DNA of 64,000 nt from NIOZ-UU13 sp035528395 (GTDB taxonomy: Bacteria; Planctomycetota; Phycisphaerae; Sedimentisphaerales; Anaerobacaceae), in contig DATKYR010000109.1 of assembly GCA_035528395.1 (NCBI GenBank), forward strand, positions 1-64,000, given 5' to 3'. Every line of letters starts with the position of its first letter. The first letter of the stretch is position 1. Positions 44,907-52,853 of this stretch are shown piece after piece. Position numbers and translations under genes: made by a program. The notes beneath the pieces are model-generated. The model ran no database searches. It was not told the DNA's origin and saw only the letters and a list, made by a program, of their open reading frames with translations.

Positions 44907-44959
44907 ACCGGAAACGGCAGCTAAGATTGCATAGTTGATATTACAGATTTGTATTAACG

Positions 44960-44998
44960 CGGGGCTTATACTGATTTGGTATAGGCCCCGGTTGTTTT
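44960..44998 (+). terminator. Rho-independent terminator after the modular CBM/Fn3-like gene
   Basis: CGGGGCTTATAC and GTATAGGCCCCG form a near-perfect 12-bp stem with a short loop, followed by GTTGTTTT. It lies 54 bases after the stop at 44906. Confidence 0.8.
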
Positions 44999-45009
44999 AG
45001 CATTCTACA

Positions 45010-45054
45010 GTCGGGGGATTTTAAGGCAAATTAGAACGAAAATAGAGGCTTTAT
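45010..45054 (+). repeat. 45-bp dispersed repeat, copy 1 (copy 2 at 59972)
   Basis: Begins GTCGGGGGATTTTAAGGCAA and ends GGCTTTAT. It matches 59972-60016 at 42 of 45 positions in the same orientation. Both copies lie about 85-105 bases after a stop codon. Confidence 0.85.
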
Positions 45055-45354
45055 CTCACCTTCACCTTACCCCTCAAGTCGAGTGCATCTTTTAATATGG
45101 CCTCTGAGGCGTTTAAGTTGTAATTTGAAGGCGCAGATCATGATTTATCCAGATTTGTCGAGCAGTATTTACGATCTGTCAATTTAATAGCTTTGCCAGG
45201 TAAAATCAAATGTCGAGTTGATTTTTTGGGTACCGATACTGTTTACAATGCACGGTAATTTCAGTATCCATAGACAAAGTAAAAAAATCTTCACAAAAAT
45301 TGTAGTTTTGACACCAGTTCTGCAACTAATAATATGAATTGGGAGCAATAACAA

Positions 45355-45849
45355 ATGGTTGATATAGCCAGAAAAAGCAGGTTTCTGGAGCTCATCGAGC
45401 AGAACCAGGACATCGTCCACAAGATCTGCGGTCTGTACGCGAGAAACACGGATGATCGCAGGGACCTGAGTCAGGAGATCGTCTGTCAGCTATGGAAATC
45501 CTATCAATCGTTTAGGGGCGATTCCAAATTCACCACCTGGATGTACAAGGTGGCCCTCAATACAGCCCTGCTCAACTCACGACGGAACCAGTGTAGGGTG
45601 CGAACCGAGAGCCTTAAAGAGCATCACGGAGATATCCTTGTTGAGGTTGCCGCCCAGGAGAAACATGGAAGGATAAGCAGACTATATGAGGCCATAAACC
45701 AACTACGAGCACTCGATCGTGCGATCATATTACTGTATCTGGAGCAGTTCACCTACAAGGAAATCTCCGAATTCATCGGAATCTCAGAATCCAACGTTAG
45801 TGTGAGACTGGTTCGGATAAAGAAAAAGCTTAAAGAACTACTTGCATGA
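45355..45849 (+). CDS. ECF RNA polymerase sigma factor, Bacteroidota-like
   Basis: 164 aa. Region 2 is FLELIEQNQDIVHKICGLYA and DRRDLSQEIVCQLWKSYQSF, then STWMYKVALNTAL-like text (KFTTWMYKVALNTALLNSRR). Region 4 is ALDRAIILLYLEQFTYKEIS and FIGISESNVSVRLVRIKKKL. The length and wording resemble short ECF factors common in Bacteroidota, unlike the kinase-linked factor at 35967. GGGAG is about 10 bases before the ATG. Its stop codon overlaps the ribosome site of the following membrane gene, so the two are coupled. Confidence 0.9.
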   Translation: MVDIARKSRFLELIEQNQDIVHKICGLYARNTDDRRDLSQEIVCQLWKSYQSFRGDSKFTTWMYKVALNTALLNSRRNQCRVRTESLKEHHGDILVEVAAQEKHGRISRLYEAINQLRALDRAIILLYLEQFTYKEISEFIGISESNVSVRLVRIKKKLKELLA

Positions 45850-45859
45850 GGATTTGAAC

Positions 45860-46573
45860 ATGGAAAACGGTGATCTCATAAGGATCTGGAATGAAGGAAA
45901 TCAGGAAATTCTTAAGGATAGGAGATTTGAACGGTCCGAATTAGAAGCCTTCTTGAAACCGAAGGTAAGTAAAGCAACCCTCTCCTTGAACTTGAATATT
46001 TTTGTCTATATGGCAGTTCAACTGGCGGCAATGGTTCTTATCGGATTTGACCTATATGGATACCGGTCTAATCCGGTCATGTTGAAGGTGCTGATCCCTA
46101 TGTTCATCGTTTGTTCATTCTTTTTTAGCTATGGAGTGTTTTTGCTGAGCTACATTTGGCAATTCAATCGCGGCGACTTCGATCTTGTCACTGCCATTAA
46201 CAGGAAATTAAAGGCGTACCGGAGACATTATGAAGCCTGGATGTGGATAGGGGCTGTTTCGTCGTTGTTCTTGAGCTTTGCCCTAAACACACTGATTGAC
46301 AACGACCAGGGAACGTTTCGCATCAATCGCCCGGTCTTCTTCGCGGTGATTTGCCTGTTGGTCATTTTCTTTATTTACGGGGTTCAAAAGATCGCTCAGT
46401 TCATAGCAGTTAGGCAGATCAGAGTCTATCTGTCAGATCTTCAAAACGATGCCCTGGAAGGGAGTCACCGGCTGGAAAAGGCGAAAAGAAAGTACCTGGT
46501 CGTCTATCTGATTATAGCCATTATTTTAACAATAACATTTATCTGGGGTATTATCAAGGCGACGAGTACATAG
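45860..46573 (+). CDS. Four-helix membrane protein coupled to ECF sigma, possible anti-sigma partner
   Basis: 237 aa from the ATG at 45860. The GAGGA at 45848-45852 overlaps the sigma-factor stop codon and decides this start. Residues 1-45 are cytoplasmic (GDLIRIWNEGNQEILKDRRF), then come four helices near 46-66 (FVYMAVQLAAMVLIGFDLY), 76-100, 130-150 and 208-230, with a soluble loop RQIRVYLSDLQNDALEGSHR. It lacks a zinc-binding HxxxCxxC anti-sigma motif. Similar sigma/membrane pairs occur in Bacteroidota. A regulatory role for the partner is inferred from coupling only. Confidence 0.75.
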   Translation: MENGDLIRIWNEGNQEILKDRRFERSELEAFLKPKVSKATLSLNLNIFVYMAVQLAAMVLIGFDLYGYRSNPVMLKVLIPMFIVCSFFFSYGVFLLSYIWQFNRGDFDLVTAINRKLKAYRRHYEAWMWIGAVSSLFLSFALNTLIDNDQGTFRINRPVFFAVICLLVIFFIYGVQKIAQFIAVRQIRVYLSDLQNDALEGSHRLEKAKRKYLVVYLIIAIILTITFIWGIIKATST

Positions 46574-47174
46574 CTCATGCTGAGCAGGCCTGATTAGTCT
46601 CGGTATAAGTGGCTGACCCCAGACGAAACCAGGTAAGATTATGGGAAAGTAGAATAATGAAGGAAAACTGTTTTCTAAAGCCAGTATGGACTCAGAATGG
46701 CTCAATAAGAGCAGACCTTCTTTTATACCCTGTTCGTCAGACTTCGCGAAGAGAGCTTAAGTATCGCGCAAGAAATCGCACCGTACATTGAAAACGTTTA
46801 CATTTTTTGATATTTTTGTAACGCCTTAGCAATACGGGACTTGTGAAATAGATTTTTTTTCGAATTTAGTGATAACGGATTGTTGGGTTGTAGGTGAGTT
46901 GTAGTGGTCAACGCGCGAAAATGGGGCCATTTCGAGGTGTTTGGGGAGTGGCTCGTGCGCTGTGATCGGTTAGTGGGGCCGGTATAAGAAGGTACTGAAG
47001 AGAAAGCTATTATGTGTTAGCTCTTGAAAGATTAGGCAACTATTGGTAGAGTTTTTTTGTTCCTATATCGCTTACGATAGTGTTGGAATAAATGACGTGG
47101 TTGTGTTTGGTGATGTCATCCGACAAGCTATCTGTGGTAAAGATTAACATTTGGGAGAAAGGAATTGCAGACTT
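46574..47174. other. Intergenic region holding repeat copy B
   Basis: About 600 bases without a credible gene. The stretch 46785-46934 is the inverted partner of the repeat at 33026. The rest shows no recognisable feature apart from AT-rich tracts. Confidence 0.5.
46785..46934 (-). repeat. Degenerate repeat, copy B of an inverted pair (partner 33026-33170)
   Basis: The reverse complement aligns with copy A from AAATGGCCCCATTTTCGCG down to GTAAACGTTTTCAATGT. The copies are 14 kb apart in opposite orientation and are too diverged for a recent event. Confidence 0.6.
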
Positions 47175-48284
47175 ATGACCAACAGTCTCAGACAAAAATG
47201 GCTCGGTGTTGCCTTGACGATAGCGGTAACGTATCCAGTTGTTTCGTCGGCAAAAGACGAAGCAGTTGTCATCGAAGATGCCCGGCACTTGAAGGTGTTT
47301 TACGAGGAGAGCCGGTTTGCGGGATGGCCGGCCAACAACGGCATCTGGCAGTGGGGTAATGAAATCCTGGTGGGCTTCAACCTTGGCTATCTCGCGCCGC
47401 CGGAGAAACAAGGTTTGCACCAGATCGATCCTGCACGCCCGCGGAGCAGCATGCTTGCGCGAAGCCTGGATGGCGGCGAAACCTGGTCGGTCTCCGAAGC
47501 CGGCTATCCCGATGGCGAACTTAAACCATTCCCCACGGACATTGCGTTCGATGCGTCGGGTTTTGCTCTGAACGCCCGCGGTGATACGGCCTTTATTTCG
47601 CTCGACAGAGGCCGAACCTGGAACGGACCCGTGCGCCTGCCCTTTGCCGACTTGCATCTACGTGCGCGCACCGATTATCAAGTGCTCGGGCCAAAAGACC
47701 TGATACTCTTTCTCACTGCGCAAAAAACGAATGATCGAGAGGGCCGGCCATTTTGCGCACGCACGCGGACCGGCGGCAAATACTGGAACCAGTTTGCCTG
47801 GATCGGGCCGGAACCATCCAGCGGCTACTCGATTATGCCGTCTTCGATTCGCCTGCCTAACGGCGATTTCCTTGTAGCCCTGCGCCGTCGTGACAATAAC
47901 CCCGCACAGCACAATTTCATCGAACTGTTCCGCTCGCGGGACGGCGGCCTGAACTGGCAATGGCTGGCCAATCCCGTTAAAGAAAACGGCGAACACAGCG
48001 GCAATCCGCCCTCCCTGGTCCACCTCGCCGATGGACGCCTCTGCGTCACCTATGCCAATCGCAACGAACCGCGCACCATCCGTGCGGTGTTCAGTAGTGA
48101 TGACGGTACCACCTGGGGACGGGAATATGTTCTGCGCCACGGCGCGGGTGAACCGGATATTGGCTATACGCGGACCGTGCAACGGCCGGACGGCAAACTC
48201 GTTACCGTCTATTACTGGCTGGACGAACCACGCACCGAGCGCTACATCGCTGCGACTATCTGGTCGGTGCCCAAAGTCGATTAA
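47175..48284 (+). CDS. Secreted sialidase-like BNR/Asp-box beta-propeller protein
   Basis: 369 aa from the ATG at 47175; AAAGGA lies upstream, and a TTG reading from 47151 would precede it. Signal peptide MTNSLRQKWLGVALTIAVTY...SSA. Four Asp-boxes mark a six-bladed propeller: SLDGGETWSVS, SLDRGRTWNGP, SRDGGLNWQWL and SSDDGTTWGRE. The sialidase Arg triad cannot be assigned with certainty, though GYTRTVQRPDGKLVTVYYW and SSIRLPNGDFLVALRRRD fit conserved strands. Lying before GH28, it more likely cleaves or binds a pectin component than sialic acid. Confidence 0.8.
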   Translation: MTNSLRQKWLGVALTIAVTYPVVSSAKDEAVVIEDARHLKVFYEESRFAGWPANNGIWQWGNEILVGFNLGYLAPPEKQGLHQIDPARPRSSMLARSLDGGETWSVSEAGYPDGELKPFPTDIAFDASGFALNARGDTAFISLDRGRTWNGPVRLPFADLHLRARTDYQVLGPKDLILFLTAQKTNDREGRPFCARTRTGGKYWNQFAWIGPEPSSGYSIMPSSIRLPNGDFLVALRRRDNNPAQHNFIELFRSRDGGLNWQWLANPVKENGEHSGNPPSLVHLADGRLCVTYANRNEPRTIRAVFSSDDGTTWGREYVLRHGAGEPDIGYTRTVQRPDGKLVTVYYWLDEPRTERYIAATIWSVPKVD

Positions 48285-48413
48285 CAAGAAGAAATAGCCG
48301 CGCATTTGGGCAACATCGATAGCCTTCTATTGTTATCTGGAGGGATATGTTGTCGTAAATTGTCATTGTAATTATGAATTGGGAAATTTCAGTAAAATAT
48401 ATAAGGGAAAGAA

Positions 48414-49958
48414 ATGAAAGTTCAACATACTCAAATTTGTCTATTCATGTTCGTCATAGCGGGAAATCTATTTCTATTTTATGTTGCGGCATCAGCAAAG
48501 GTGCCCCAGACCATACCGGCTACATATAACGTGGCTGATTTCGGAGCTAAAGGGGATGAAAAAACAAAGGACACATCAGCCATTCAAAAAACCATTGAAA
48601 CCTGCTCTGAAAATGGCGGGGGCACTGTGTATTTCCCCCCCGGAACGTATCTAACCGGCAGTTTGCATTTAAAAAGTCGCGTAGCCTTGTACCTCGACCA
48701 TGGGGCCATCATTAAAGCAAGTACAATTAAAGATGATTTTGACCCATATGAAGAACTCGGTTTTAAAAACGATGCGGACCATGAAACAAGTTTTTTCCAT
48801 TATTCGCTGATTTGGGGGGAGAATGTCGAACATGTGGCAATTCTTGGAACAGGTACGATCGATGGCAATCGCACTAAGCGCGGTGGCCCCAAACCAATTG
48901 CTTTGAAGAGGTGCAAGCATGTGACGATTAAAGACATCACTATTCGCAATGCCCCGAATTATGCCATTAGCATGTTGGGCACGGATTATGTCAATATTGA
49001 TGGTGTTAATATCTTCAATGGCTATTGCGATGGTATTGACCCTGATTCTTGCCGAAATGTTCGTATTGCTAATTGCCAGATCGAAACCTGGGACGATGCG
49101 ATTGTGCCCAAAGCGAGTTTTTCTCTGGGCGTTCGTCGAGCCGTCGAATATCTGACGGTGACCAACTGTATCCTGGCCACGAATTGTAATGCGTTTAAAT
49201 TGGGTACTGAATCTGGCGGTGGATTTAAATATATAACGGTGAGCAACTGTGTTATGTATAACCGGGCTACGGGACGGCCACCTGTTTCCGGGATTGCCAT
49301 AGAATCCGTGGACGGCGGGGATATCGACGGGGTGACAATTTCCAATATTTCCATGATGAACGTCCGAACGCCGATCTTTTTACGTCTTGGTAACCGCGGC
49401 CGGGATATGGATAAACCCATTCCGGGAAAACTCCGAAATATATTAATCAGTAATATTGTGGCGACTGGAGCAAGGCAAGCTTGTCCCATAGTAGGTCTTC
49501 CGGATCATGACCTCGAGAATATTACTTTAAACAATATCCAAATTACCTGTGTCGGTGGGGGAACTCCGGAGCAAACAAACATTCAAGTGCCGGAACATGA
49601 AAGCAAATATCCCGAAGCTACGATGTTCGGTACATTGCCCTCCTATGGATTGTTTTGTCGCCATATTGAAGGATTGAAATTACAGAACATTAACCTGACA
49701 TTGATATCTCCTGATTACCGGCATGCGCTCATTTGTGATGATGTTTCACGAGTGCTCATCGATTCCTTTGATGCGCATCAATCCAAAGGCGCCGAATCTG
49801 TAATTCGATTCCAAGGGGTTAAGAAAGCTATGATCTGTCGCTGTATGCCGTCTGAGGAAATATCTGACTTTATCAAAGTGACGGACGGCGGGATGAATGA
49901 AATTAAATTCGTAGGGAATGACTTTCGGCGTATAAAACAAAAAATAACACCCGAATAA
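48414..49958 (+). CDS. Secreted GH28 polygalacturonase-family protein
   Basis: 514 aa. GGGAAAG precedes the ATG. Signal peptide ending near AASAK. Right-handed parallel beta-helix: YNVADFGAKGDEKTKDTSAI, GGGTVYFPPGTYLTGSLHLK, GTGTIDGNRTKRGG. Family catalytic acids are present as CDGIDPDSC (Asp209) and TWDDAIVPKA (Asp227/Asp228). The usual later GHG motif is replaced around NAFKLGTESGGGFKYI, as in GH28 members acting on rhamnogalacturonan or xylogalacturonan instead of plain polygalacturonate. It is followed after 11 bases by the DegT aminotransferase, so the two are co-transcribed. Confidence 0.9.
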   Translation: MKVQHTQICLFMFVIAGNLFLFYVAASAKVPQTIPATYNVADFGAKGDEKTKDTSAIQKTIETCSENGGGTVYFPPGTYLTGSLHLKSRVALYLDHGAIIKASTIKDDFDPYEELGFKNDADHETSFFHYSLIWGENVEHVAILGTGTIDGNRTKRGGPKPIALKRCKHVTIKDITIRNAPNYAISMLGTDYVNIDGVNIFNGYCDGIDPDSCRNVRIANCQIETWDDAIVPKASFSLGVRRAVEYLTVTNCILATNCNAFKLGTESGGGFKYITVSNCVMYNRATGRPPVSGIAIESVDGGDIDGVTISNISMMNVRTPIFLRLGNRGRDMDKPIPGKLRNILISNIVATGARQACPIVGLPDHDLENITLNNIQITCVGGGTPEQTNIQVPEHESKYPEATMFGTLPSYGLFCRHIEGLKLQNINLTLISPDYRHALICDDVSRVLIDSFDAHQSKGAESVIRFQGVKKAMICRCMPSEEISDFIKVTDGGMNEIKFVGNDFRRIKQKITPE

Positions 49959-49969
49959 GAGATAATTTG

Positions 49970-51235
49970 ATGTCTACACGAAATTCAAATAAATCAATTC
50001 CTATTTTTGTACAGACCGCTTTTCCGGAGCAGCCGGAACTGGACCGTTGGCACCAAGTGACTGAAAAGGAAGCAAAACTCGCATATGATATGACTTTACG
50101 TAATGAACTTTCGGGGGGAACTCCAACGGTACGGGAATTTGAAAAGGCATGGCGTGAATGGACACAATTAAAGCATGCCATTACTACCTGTAACGGAAGC
50201 GCTGCCCTTTATTGCGCCTATTTTGGTCTCGGTGTGGGTCCTGGTGATGAAGTTATCTGTCCCACGTACACCTGGATTTGTACCATTGCGCCGGCTCTCT
50301 TTCTGGGGGCTCGCCCGGTGTTTGTCGAGAGTGATCCTGAGACGCTACAAATGGACCCGGATGATGTCCGAAGGAAAATCACTCCTAAGACGCGTGCGAT
50401 AGTTGCGGTGCATCTATGGGGGAACGTCTGCGATATGAATCGCCTCATGGCTATCAGCTCCGAAACGGGTGTTCCCTTGGTGGAAGACTGCTCGCACGCC
50501 CATGGGGCAACCTGGAATGGGCGACTCGTCGGGACGATCGGCCATGTGGGCGCCTGGAGTTTGCAGGGGACCAAAGCCGTCAGTGCGGGAGAAGGCGGTG
50601 TCCTGGCGACAAATGATTCCGAAATATTCGAACGAGCGTGCCTGGCCGGCCAGGTCAATCGCATGGGTGGGCTTGACGTCATCACGGAAAAATACACTGA
50701 TCTTCAGCCTCTGGGATTGGGTATGAAATTTCGGGCTCATCCTTTGGGGATAGGTATCGCTCATATCCAGTTGAAAAAGCTGGAACAACTCAACTCCCGG
50801 CGAAAGGCATATGTGGAAGCAGTCGAAGCACGCATAGAATCAATACCCGGTCTGAAACCGGTAAAAGTATATCCATCGGCGGAACGGGGAGGATACTATG
50901 CGTTCCCAATCATCCTTGAACCGGAACATCATCATGGACTGGATAGACACCTTTTACTCGAAAGGCTCAAACAGGAAGGACTTCATGTTTCGACGAGCCC
51001 CTATGGGCTGTTGCATGGCTTGAAAATATTTTCCGAAGGATTTGACCTGTTTACACGACAACGGGGACCGCTTTGTGGTGATTACCAAGGGTACCGGGAA
51101 GGAGATTTCCCTGTCACTGAAGAAATATTCAAACGTCTTGTTTTTTTACCCATGCTCTCCGACCCGGTGCCGGAGGCGGTCGATAAAATCGAAGCTATGT
51201 TGAAACGGGCTATTAAATCTGTTTTAAAATCATAA
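49970..51235 (+). CDS. DegT/DnrJ/EryC1/StrS-family PLP aminotransferase
   Basis: 421 aa from the ATG at 49970. Fold type I: CNGSAALYCAYFGLGVGPGD, YTWICTIAPALFLGARPVFV, VEDCSHAHGATWNG, PLP lysine in SLQGTKAVSAGEGG. It is about 40 residues longer than ArnB-type enzymes, with an N-terminal extension carrying FVQTAFPEQPELDRWHQVTE. Members of this longer branch sit beside sugar dehydrogenases and glycosidases and may not be sugar transaminases. The TAA stop lies inside the 8-bp target duplication of the adjacent IS, so the gene is intact right up to the insertion. Confidence 0.88.
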   Translation: MSTRNSNKSIPIFVQTAFPEQPELDRWHQVTEKEAKLAYDMTLRNELSGGTPTVREFEKAWREWTQLKHAITTCNGSAALYCAYFGLGVGPGDEVICPTYTWICTIAPALFLGARPVFVESDPETLQMDPDDVRRKITPKTRAIVAVHLWGNVCDMNRLMAISSETGVPLVEDCSHAHGATWNGRLVGTIGHVGAWSLQGTKAVSAGEGGVLATNDSEIFERACLAGQVNRMGGLDVITEKYTDLQPLGLGMKFRAHPLGIGIAHIQLKKLEQLNSRRKAYVEAVEARIESIPGLKPVKVYPSAERGGYYAFPIILEPEHHHGLDRHLLLERLKQEGLHVSTSPYGLLHGLKIFSEGFDLFTRQRGPLCGDYQGYREGDFPVTEEIFKRLVFLPMLSDPVPEAVDKIEAMLKRAIKSVLKS

Positions 51236-52715
51236 CTGCACTTTCCAAAAAAAAGATGTTTAGTTTCGCTCTTTGAAAAACCTATATTGTAATAAAAATG
51301 GCTCATCCTGGCCGATGTGATAAATATCAAAATAAAACACATTGGCAAAGGAGAGCCCATGTTCGACAAATGGATTTTTCCGGATAACTGGCAAGTCTTG
51401 GTCGTAGCAATTTGTACTATTCTGCACCAACGTTCGGCCTGGCGATTGAACATAATCATCGCCGGAATCGTCTTTGCCAAAGGCCGAAAAACCATTACCA
51501 GTTGGTTCCGGGCCGCCGGTATCACACAGCGGTATAAAGCATTCTATTACTTCATCGGTTCGATGGGTAAAAAAACTGAAATAATTGCGACCGTATTGTT
51601 TGAATTTATGGTAAAACTGATTTACAAGAAAGACAACAAAGTCTTGATGGGAATTGACGATGGTCCAACTAAAAGATATGGGCCTAAGGTCCAAGGTGCT
51701 GGAACCCATCGTAATCCAACGGTTGGCCCCGATGGCGCTAAGTTCATCTACGGCCATGTCTGGGTAACACTCTCGGCTCTGGTTCGCCACAGCTGGTGGG
51801 GGACGATTGGCCTGCCTTTGCTGGCAAGAATGTATATTCGGGCTAAAGATGTCAGCTCTGTGCCCAAAGACTGCGGTATCGGATTTCAAAATAAGCTTCA
51901 GCAAGCGGCGGAATTGGTAAAATGGGCTGCAGAGTGCTGCAAGAGCCTCCAAAAGGAACTCTGGGTTGTTACCGATGGGGGCTATACCAGGGCAGGATTT
52001 ATCAAACCTACGATCCGTATGGGAGCAACCATTGTTACCCGCCTTCGCAAAGATGCGGCGTTGCATTCTCTGATTAAGCCTCCCAAGAAGCGAAAACCAG
52101 GCCGACCACGCAAATATGGTCAGCGGATAGACCTTAGAAGCAAGGCGGCTAATAAATCTGGATGGTTCTCGATAAATATAACGCTCTATGGTCGGCAAGA
52201 AACCAAATGGGTTAAGATGTTTAAGGCCACATACCGCCCAGCGGGTGGAGAGATATTGGTCTTGATTGTTCGTGAGGCTGACGATTTTTGGCGAGCTTTT
52301 ATGTGCACAAACCTCTCGGCCACTGCCCAGCAGATTCTTGAAGCGGTGGCGGATCGTTCTGCGATAGAGCAGAACTTTCACGACCTTAAGCAGGTCGAAG
52401 GAGCCGGCCAGCAACAGGTTCGCAGCTATTGGACCAATGTTGGTGCGTTTCATTTGAACATGTGGGTTCATACCATGATTGAATTGTGGGCTTGGAATGA
52501 ACCGGTGACGGTCATATGCAACCGCAGCAGTAGCCCTTGGGATGACCCGGCTCGCCGGCCATCTCATGCGGATCGCCGTGGTGGCCTGCGTTGCGAGGTT
52601 TTGAAGAAAATATTTTTTGAAACTTCTGGTCATGACCGTAAAACGCAGAAAATCGTACGTCAGTTTTATAAGCTAATGAAACTGGCTGCTTAATAATTTA
52701 TTTTGGAAAGTGCAG
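51236..52715 (+). mobile_element. Complete insertion sequence with 8-bp target duplication
   Basis: The ends are CTGCACTTTCCAAAA (51236-51250) and its exact reverse complement TTTTGGAAAGTGCAG (52701-52715). Both are flanked by the direct repeat AATCATAA (51228-51235 and 52716-52723). Length 1480 bp with one transposase gene. The perfect 15-bp ends and perfect duplication indicate a recent insertion. Confidence 0.93.
51359..52693 (+). CDS. DDE transposase (IS4-superfamily / IS701-like, DDE_5 type)
   Basis: 444 aa from the ATG at 51359, preceded by AAAGGAG; a GTG reading from 51317 has no such site. An N-terminal region (WQVLVVAICTILHQRSAWRL, FRAAGITQRYKAFYYFIGSM) precedes the RNase H-like core. 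Catalytic acids lie in LMGIDDGPTKRYG, WVVTDGGYTRAGF and DRSAIEQNFHDLKQVEG. A basic linker KKRKPGRPRKYGQR resembles an AT-hook. The frame is undamaged, so the element may still be active. An 8-bp duplication is not what I would expect of IS701 itself, so the exact family is left open. Confidence 0.88.
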   Translation: MFDKWIFPDNWQVLVVAICTILHQRSAWRLNIIIAGIVFAKGRKTITSWFRAAGITQRYKAFYYFIGSMGKKTEIIATVLFEFMVKLIYKKDNKVLMGIDDGPTKRYGPKVQGAGTHRNPTVGPDGAKFIYGHVWVTLSALVRHSWWGTIGLPLLARMYIRAKDVSSVPKDCGIGFQNKLQQAAELVKWAAECCKSLQKELWVVTDGGYTRAGFIKPTIRMGATIVTRLRKDAALHSLIKPPKKRKPGRPRKYGQRIDLRSKAANKSGWFSINITLYGRQETKWVKMFKATYRPAGGEILVLIVREADDFWRAFMCTNLSATAQQILEAVADRSAIEQNFHDLKQVEGAGQQQVRSYWTNVGAFHLNMWVHTMIELWAWNEPVTVICNRSSSPWDDPARRPSHADRRGGLRCEVLKKIFFETSGHDRKTQKIVRQFYKLMKLAA

Positions 52716-52853
52716 AATCATAAAGTATATCGATAAAAAATAATAAGCTTGAAGACTAAGAAGATATTCTAAGACAAATCTTTCCCCCAGCAATCGGTGC
52801 AGTTCTCCTCCGGCATTCGGCGTCAAGTCGCGAATTGCAAATCGCAACCTCTC

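Noticed and set aside
51260..52633. 457-codon open frame on the minus strand through the insertion sequence
   Set aside because: It is the complement of the intact DDE transposase frame, has no recognisable domain and no ribosome site. The plus-strand frame has the catalytic motifs and good start.
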